Below, one piece after another: positions 7,102-11,006 of a stretch of 11,006 nt of DNA. This stretch comes from JBBIKU01 sp037445245 (GTDB taxonomy: Bacteria > Chloroflexota > Anaerolineae > Anaerolineales > Anaerolineaceae): positions 1-11,006 of the forward strand of contig JBBIKU010000079.1 of assembly GCA_037445245.1 (NCBI GenBank). Direction: 5' to 3'. Below the pieces are notes generated by a model. The model saw only the letters and a program-made list of their open reading frames with translations, was not told where the DNA came from and ran no database searches. The position numbers were made by a program, and so were the translations under genes. Each line of letters begins with the position of its first letter. The stretch's first letter is position 1.

Positions 7102-7821
7102 CTACTCGATCAAGTCAAGTTGAACGAGGGCATTGCGAGCGGCATTTTTTTCTGCTGCCTGTTTGCTGCGACCTTTGCCGCTGCCGTACGCCTTGTCGTT
7201 GACGATCACTTCCACTTCGAATTCTTTGGAGTGGTCAGGGCCGCTTGATTTTCGCGTCACATAGAGCGGGGCGGGATGGCCCTGCGCCTGCGCCCATTCC
7301 TGAAAACGGGATTTGGGGTCTTCTTCGCGGTGGTTTTCGAGGATATCTTCCGCCGCTTCGGTCAGCAGCGGGCTAAGGAAAACCCGCACTGCCTCCACCC
7401 CGGCATCGAGGTAGAGGGCGCCGATGACCGCTTCGAATGTGTCGCACAGCAACGGCGAGCGTTGCTTGCCGCCTGCTTGGATTTCCCCCTTTCCCAGGCG
7501 AATGGCGTTGCCCAGTTCGATTTTGCGGGCAAATTCAGCCAATCGTTCGGTGTGCACCAGCGCTGAACGCATGCGGGTCAAGTTGCCTTCGGGCATCTCG
7601 GGGTAGCGATTGTACAGCCAAGCCCCGACGACGAAATCGAGCACCGCATCTCCGAGGAACTCGAGCCGCTCGTTGTCTTCGATGGCTTCGGGATGCTCGT
7701 TCAGGTACGAGCGATGGGTCAGGGCACGACTTAACAGCAGCAGGTCGTTGAAAGGCAGGTTGAGTCGCTTGGCGAAATCTGGGGGCTTTTCCAGTCCCGC
7801 CGATTGAGCAGGGTGCTTCAA
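7102..7821 (-). CDS. rnc: Ribonuclease III
   Basis: Double-stranded-RNA endonuclease that processes rRNA precursors and some mRNAs in the cytoplasm (239 aa, normal length). The endonuclease domain covers about residues 15-155 with signature ERLEFLGDA at 51-59. The expected metal-binding acids are present: E54, D58, D127 and E130 (CDTFEA). A dsRNA-binding domain spans about 167-237, ending in GKGRSKQAAEKNAARNAL. The start is TTG 7821, chosen because GGGAGG (7827-7832) lies 5 nt upstream and no suitable ATG precedes the signature. The preceding 86-bp gap to the threonine-synthase-like gene shows no U-tract terminator, so read-through from the upstream genes is plausible. smc follows 42 bp downstream. 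Confidence 0.97.
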   Translation of the reverse strand: MKHPAQSAGLEKPPDFAKRLNLPFNDLLLLSRALTHRSYLNEHPEAIEDNERLEFLGDAVLDFVVGAWLYNRYPEMPEGNLTRMRSALVHTERLAEFARKIELGNAIRLGKGEIQAGGKQRSPLLCDTFEAVIGALYLDAGVEAVRVFLSPLLTEAAEDILENHREEDPKSRFQEWAQAQGHPAPLYVTRKSSGPDHSKEFEVEVIVNDKAYGSGKGRSKQAAEKNAARNALVQLDLIE

Positions 7822-7826
7822 AAGTG

Positions 7827-7846
7827 CCTCCCGGGAACTCAGGGAG
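7827..7846 (-). promoter_or_regulatory. rnc ribosome-binding site with possible occluding hairpin
   Basis: GGGAGG (7827-7832) is the Shine-Dalgarno that fixes the TTG start of rnc. The upstream CTCCC (7842-7846 on the minus strand) can pair with GGGAG (7828-7832) across a 9-nt loop, which would hide the site. The stem is only 5 bp, so its effect is speculative. Confidence 0.4.
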
Positions 7847-7907
7847 CGCCAATCACCCCATCTGAATGTAGTGCTATTGACGAAGTGACTGGCGATCCGT
7901 CAGTTCC

Positions 7908-9011
7908 CTATGCGGTTGATGGTTGATACTTCAGTCCCGATCCGGTGAGAATGCATACCACCGGCTGCGGGACGTAATGCACAACACTGGCAAGGGCGCT
8001 CCAGACGAGTGCCGATGTCGGCTCGACGTAAAACCCGCGTTTTGCCAGCTCCTGGCAGGCGGGAAAAATTTGGTCTTCCTCGATGGCGATAAACTGCCCT
8101 CGCTCCCTGGGTATTTCCCGGAGCAAAGCGTTAACTCGTAGCGGCTGACGCACCCGCACGCCTTCCGCCAGCGTTGCGCCTTCCTCGACTGCCGGCATGG
8201 CTGACAAGCCTTCACTGAAGGCAGCCACCGCCGGCGCACAGGCAGCCGCCTGCACCCCGACGTAATAGGGGGACTGGTCAATCCACTTCTTCTGTGCGAG
8301 GGCGGCAAAACCGCGCACGATGCCCAGCAATAAACTGCCATGCCCAACCGGGGTAATCAGCGTGCCAGGTGCTCCCCCCAGGCTCTCCCACAACTCATAA
8401 GCGATGGTGGCGATGCCCGGCAGTCCGAAAGGCAGGTAAGCGTGGCTGGCGTAAACTGCGCCCTGTTGTGCTTCTAGCAGCACCGCCTGCGCTGCCGCTG
8501 AACGGGGTCCGGGCACGCACACCAGCTCGGCGCCGTAGGCTTCGATCTGATTTCGTTTGGGACCGGATGCGGCTTCGGGGACGAACACCTTTGCCGCCAG
8601 TCTGGCGCGGGCGGCATAAGCGGCAAAGGAGGCGCCGGCGTTGCCCGATGAATCCTCTACTGCCCGGCTTGCCCCGCGTCCCACTAGCTGGCTTACGATG
8701 ACGGCGCTGCCGCGGTCCTTGTAAGAGCCGCTCGGATTGAGCGATTCCATCTTCAATCCAACCTGAGTGCCAGCAAATTCTTCCCACATCAGGGGAGTTG
8801 CGCCCTCGCCTAGGCTGATCACGGGTGCATCTTCGAACAGGTCGAAGGCGTGTGCATAGCGCCATATACCCGGCTGGGCTGGCTGAATGGCTGTGGGAAT
8901 AAAATCCGGCGGTTGGTCAAAATCGTAGACGCCGCCGCATTCCAGGCAGCGGAATGGAAGACCGGATTCAGGGTAAGGTTGATGACATTGGGTGCAACGA
9001 ACGGTTGCCAT
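7908..9011 (-). CDS. Threonine-synthase-like PLP-dependent enzyme with N-terminal zinc ribbon
   Basis: Fold-type II PLP enzyme (367 aa) most like threonine synthase, which makes threonine from O-phosphohomoserine. Residues 6-25 carry two CxxC pairs (C6, C9, C22, C25), a zinc ribbon seen in one branch of the family. SLGEGATPL (66-74) precedes the PLP-lysine motif NPSGSYKDRG, with K98 as the Schiff-base lysine. SSGNAG (121-126) holds the cofactor ring, TPVGHGSLLLG is the phosphate-binding glycine loop, and EPTSAL and LTGSGLK lie near the C-terminus. Typical threonine synthases read NPTGSFKDRG and LTGHGLK, so the Tyr and Ser variants leave some doubt about the exact substrate. ATG 9011 has GGGAG 11 nt upstream. 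The gene starts 6 bp after moaD-moaE, so it is probably in one operon, although the pathways are unrelated. Confidence 0.87.
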   Translation of the reverse strand: MATVRCTQCHQPYPESGLPFRCLECGGVYDFDQPPDFIPTAIQPAQPGIWRYAHAFDLFEDAPVISLGEGATPLMWEEFAGTQVGLKMESLNPSGSYKDRGSAVIVSQLVGRGASRAVEDSSGNAGASFAAYAARARLAAKVFVPEAASGPKRNQIEAYGAELVCVPGPRSAAAQAVLLEAQQGAVYASHAYLPFGLPGIATIAYELWESLGGAPGTLITPVGHGSLLLGIVRGFAALAQKKWIDQSPYYVGVQAAACAPAVAAFSEGLSAMPAVEEGATLAEGVRVRQPLRVNALLREIPRERGQFIAIEEDQIFPACQELAKRGFYVEPTSALVWSALASVVHYVPQPVVCILTGSGLKYQPSTA

Positions 9012-9017
9012 GTTGCG

Positions 9018-9719
9018 TCATTCTCCCTTTTGAGGGCGGTAACTGCCTTCCACCCAGTGTGAACCGTCCGGTGCGATTTCTTTTTTCCAGATGGGCGCGA
9101 TTTCCTTGAGCCGGTCGATGCCGTAGCGGGCGGCTTCGAAGACGCCGGTGTCGCGGTGGGCGGCGGCGCAGGCGATCATGACTGTGGGTGTGCGCGGCTT
9201 CAAATGTCCCACCCGCTGCACGATCACGATCCCTTCCACGGCGGGGAAGCTAGCACGGATTTCATCTGCCACCTGCGCCATTTTTGCTTCCGCCATCGGC
9301 TGATAGGCTTCGTATTCCAGTGAGACGGTCTGGTGCGGTTCACCGCGCTGTGTTTTGCCCCGCACGAACCCGGTAAAGGCGCATACCGCTCCGGTGGTTT
9401 CCGTTATGATCTGCGCCAGCAGCTCATCGGTGTGTATGGCAGCGCTGGTGACTTTTATGATCGTCGCCGGCGGCGCGCCGCCGCTCACCGGTGGGAAGAA
9501 GGCAACTTCGGCGCCGGCGGGCACTTCATCCGCATCATCGGCGTATTGTTGATTGATCGAAGCCAGAGTGGTCGCCAGCAGCGGAGCAATACTGGGAAAT
9601 TCTTTCGCCAAATGTTGCTTGAGCTGCGCCAAGGGCGCCCCGGCAGGAAGATCCACTTCGAGATGTCGGCGTCCGGCACCATCTTTTAAACTGGCAAACA
9701 ATAATACGGTAACCGGCAT
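9018..9719 (-). CDS. Fused molybdopterin synthase, MoaD-MoaE
   Basis: Both subunits of molybdopterin synthase in one 233-residue chain, which adds the dithiolene sulfurs to cyclic pyranopterin monophosphate. Residues 1-81 are MoaD (beta-grasp, ending FFPPVSGG with G80-G81). After a short APPA linker, MoaE starts at about residue 86. It shows GAVCAFTGFVRG, LEYEAYQPMA, RVGHLKP and RLKEIAPIWKKE; K205 and K212 match the catalytic lysine pair by their 7-residue spacing. MoaD normally works through a free C-terminal Gly-Gly that becomes a thiocarboxylate. Here that end is internal, as in mycobacterial MoaX, which is reported to need cleavage after the diglycine. The ATG is 3 nt after the moaC stop with little Shine-Dalgarno, so translation is probably coupled. 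moaA, moeB and mogA are not in the window. Confidence 0.95.
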   Translation of the reverse strand: MPVTVLLFASLKDGAGRRHLEVDLPAGAPLAQLKQHLAKEFPSIAPLLATTLASINQQYADDADEVPAGAEVAFFPPVSGGAPPATIIKVTSAAIHTDELLAQIITETTGAVCAFTGFVRGKTQRGEPHQTVSLEYEAYQPMAEAKMAQVADEIRASFPAVEGIVIVQRVGHLKPRTPTVMIACAAAHRDTGVFEAARYGIDRLKEIAPIWKKEIAPDGSHWVEGSYRPQKGE

Positions 9720-9722
9720 GTC

Positions 9723-10205
9723 TTACTCGTTGGTCACGTCTCCGCTCTGTCCGCCGCGCTTCGATACCAGGCGAATATTATGAATGCGAGCAGTTTTTTC
9801 GACAGCTTTGATCATGTCATAAACAGTCAATGCCGCCATGCTCACCGCTGTCAACGCTTCCATTTCTACGCCGGTCTTGCCAACCGATTGTACGCTGGCG
9901 GTAATGGCGATCCCGGGTAACGTCTCATCCACAGCGAGCTCGACCGATATCTGGTCGATGGGGATAGGGTGGCACAACGGGATCAGATCGGCGGTTCGCT
10001 TGGCGGCGGTGATGCCGGCGATCTGCGCCACAGTCAAAACGTCGCCTTTTTTCATCAAGCCCTGTTGAACCAGTGACAGGGTTGTTGGGCGCAGTAGCAC
10101 CTCGCCTCTGGCAACCGCTGTGCGGCGGCTGGCGAGCTTTTCACCTACATCCACCATATGCGCCTTGCCACTTTCATCTAGGTGAGAAAGTTTTTGGTTG
10201 CTCAC
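9723..10205 (-). CDS. moaC: Cyclic pyranopterin monophosphate synthase MoaC
   Basis: Second half of the first step of molybdenum cofactor synthesis: converts the 3',8-cyclo-GTP intermediate made by MoaA into cyclic pyranopterin monophosphate. The chain of 160 aa matches the usual MoaC length. Diagnostic blocks are AGITAAKRTADLIPLCHPIPI with the conserved histidine, KTGVEMEALTAVSMAALTVYDMIKAV with the conserved Glu, Asp and Lys residues, and RLVSKRGGQSG near the end. The GTG at 10205 is preferred to the in-frame TTG at 10211. A perfect TATAAT occupies 10212-10217, so transcription should begin near 10205 and the TTG would not be in the mRNA; initiation is then leaderless. It is the first gene of a minus-strand series followed 3 nt later by moaD-moaE. 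Confidence 0.93.
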   Translation of the reverse strand: MSNQKLSHLDESGKAHMVDVGEKLASRRTAVARGEVLLRPTTLSLVQQGLMKKGDVLTVAQIAGITAAKRTADLIPLCHPIPIDQISVELAVDETLPGIAITASVQSVGKTGVEMEALTAVSMAALTVYDMIKAVEKTARIHNIRLVSKRGGQSGDVTNE

Positions 10206-10211
10206 AACCAA

Positions 10212-10241
10212 ATTATACCCGCTTATGGCGGGGTGGAAAAT
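10212..10241 (-). promoter_or_regulatory. Promoter of moaC, leaderless type
   Basis: The minus strand has a perfect -10 TATAAT (10212-10217) and a T-rich -35-like TTTTCC (10235-10240) with 17-nt spacing. Six nucleotides separate the -10 from GTG 10205, so the start codon coincides with the expected transcription start. Confidence 0.65.
10218..10232. promoter_or_regulatory. Inverted repeat CCCGC-N5-GCGGG between divergent promoters
   Basis: Perfect 5-bp arms at 10218-10222 and 10228-10232 flank TTATG. The dyad fills the -10/-35 spacer of the moaC promoter and lies about 20 bp upstream of the scpA -10. It could be an operator or chance; no U-tract follows, so it is not a terminator. Confidence 0.3.
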
Positions 10242-10249
10242 CGAACTGC

Positions 10250-10258
10250 TGTTATAAT
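10250..10258 (+). promoter_or_regulatory. Extended -10 promoter of scpA, leaderless type
   Basis: TGTTATAAT is a perfect extended -10 (TGnTATAAT). No -35-like hexamer stands at the right distance, which the extended -10 may compensate for. GTG 10265 follows after 6 nt, so the mRNA should begin at or beside its start codon. Confidence 0.65.
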
Positions 10259-10264
10259 TTCTGC

Positions 10265-11006
10265 GTGAGCGCTGGAATTACCCTCTGCAGCATCGAAGGC
10301 TACCACGTCAGCACCCCTGTGTACGAGGGACCGCTGGATTTGCTGCTGGATTTGATCGAGCGCGCCGAATTGGACATCACCACCCTGGCACTGGCGCAGG
10401 TCACCGACCAGTATCTCGAACATCTGGCAGGGATGGGGGATCGCAACCCGGAAGAGGTATCGGCTTTTGTGGTGGTCGCCAGCCGCTTGCTGCAGATCAA
10501 GTCTGCTGCGCTGCTGCCCCGCCCGCCGCAGGGAGAAACGCCACCTGAATTGGATGACGGCGAGGCGTTGGCGCAGCAATTGATCCTCTACCGGCGGTTC
10601 AAGAAATTGGCTGGTCTGATCAGCGAACGCGACCTCGCCGGGCTGCATACCTATCTGCGGGTGGCAGCGCCGGTGTACAAAGTGGAGCCGCAGCTTGACC
10701 TGAGCGGTCTTACCCTGTCAGAATTTCTGGAAGCCGCTCGCCACGCGTTCGGCAATGGTAATCATCTCACCAATCTCGATGAAGTGGTTTCGTTGCCGCG
10801 CATCACCATCCGCGAGAAAATCAACGCTATCCTGACCACGCTGAAGACGGCGGGCAGGACGAGTTTTCGTGCTATCTTAAATGATCCATCCCGGGCGGAG
10901 GTGGTGGTAACTTTTCTGGCGCTACTGGAACTGGTGAAGCGTCACATTGTTGCTACTCGCCAGAACGACCTGTTTGCCGATATCCAGCTCGACCGTATAG
11001 AAGGCT
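10265..11006 (+). CDS. scpA: Segregation and condensation protein A (ScpA kleisin), 3' end at window edge
   Basis: Kleisin subunit that bridges the SMC heads and, with ScpB, forms bacterial condensin. The frame is open from GTG 10265 to the edge (247 codons). The N-terminal segment YHVSTPVYEGPLDLLLDLIERAELDITTLALAQVTDQYLEHL is diagnostic of ScpA. It is followed by a helix with SRLLQIKSAALLPRP, an acidic linker, and a C-terminal winged helix ending VVVTFLALLELVKRHIVATRQNDLFADIQL, which is close to the normal C-terminus, so only a few residues are missing. The GTG start lies 6 nt after TATAAT and has no Shine-Dalgarno, which points to leaderless translation. The gene diverges from moaC; its partner smc lies on the opposite strand 3 kb away. 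scpB would be expected just downstream. Confidence 0.95.
   Translation, partial: MSAGITLCSIEGYHVSTPVYEGPLDLLLDLIERAELDITTLALAQVTDQYLEHLAGMGDRNPEEVSAFVVVASRLLQIKSAALLPRPPQGETPPELDDGEALAQQLILYRRFKKLAGLISERDLAGLHTYLRVAAPVYKVEPQLDLSGLTLSEFLEAARHAFGNGNHLTNLDEVVSLPRITIREKINAILTTLKTAGRTSFRAILNDPSRAEVVVTFLALLELVKRHIVATRQNDLFADIQLDRIEG

Noticed and set aside
7822..7907. Terminator between the threonine-synthase-like gene and rnc
   Set aside because: The possible stems (ACTG/CAGT, TGACG/CGTCA) are 4-5 bp, imperfect, and lack a following T-run.
10209..10211. TTG as start codon of moaC
   Set aside because: It lies directly against the -10 hexamer, upstream of the expected transcription start, so it would not be in the mRNA.
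10223..10648. 141-codon minus-strand open frame starting opposite scpA
   Set aside because: It is antisense to clear ScpA sequence and covers the divergent promoters; no domain is recognisable.

Overview
The window looks like a piece of a draft genome from a Chloroflexota bacterium, probably Anaerolineae-like. That placement is inferred from the general character of the SMC, RNase III and CarH-type proteins and from leaderless promoters; no search was run. It is densely packed with ordinary chromosomal genes, nearly all on the minus strand. A run of ten Ns at 5439-5448 is an assembly gap inside smc. I see no mobile element, tRNA, rRNA or CRISPR array, and no gene-free stretch over about 130 bp.

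Right end (7.1-11.0 kb): moaC and a fused moaD-moaE (molybdopterin cofactor synthesis), a threonine-synthase-like PLP enzyme, rnc (RNase III) and then smc form a co-directional minus-strand series with short gaps. scpA, the kleisin partner of SMC, diverges from moaC on the plus strand and runs off the window. The 60 bp between moaC and scpA holds two facing promoters, each TATAAT followed by 6 nt and then GTG. This suggests that both mRNAs are leaderless.

Middle (3.46-7.06 kb): smc, complete except for a few codons lost in the N gap, encodes the chromosome-organising ATPase with Walker A, hinge, signature motif and Walker B all present.

Left end (1-3.46 kb): the most distinctive part. Two tandem MerR-type regulators, each with an intact B12-binding photoreceptor module (W-x9-EH and E-x-H-x-x-G motifs, as in CarH), are followed 3 nt later by a phytoene desaturase gene (crtI, cut by the window edge). 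This resembles the carA-carH arrangement of Myxococcus and implies B12/light-controlled carotenoid synthesis. The promoter of the first regulator carries a GGACAA-N3-TTGTCC dyad. Its -10 is placed so that the mRNA would begin at a five-codon mini-ORF whose stop overlaps the regulator's ATG.
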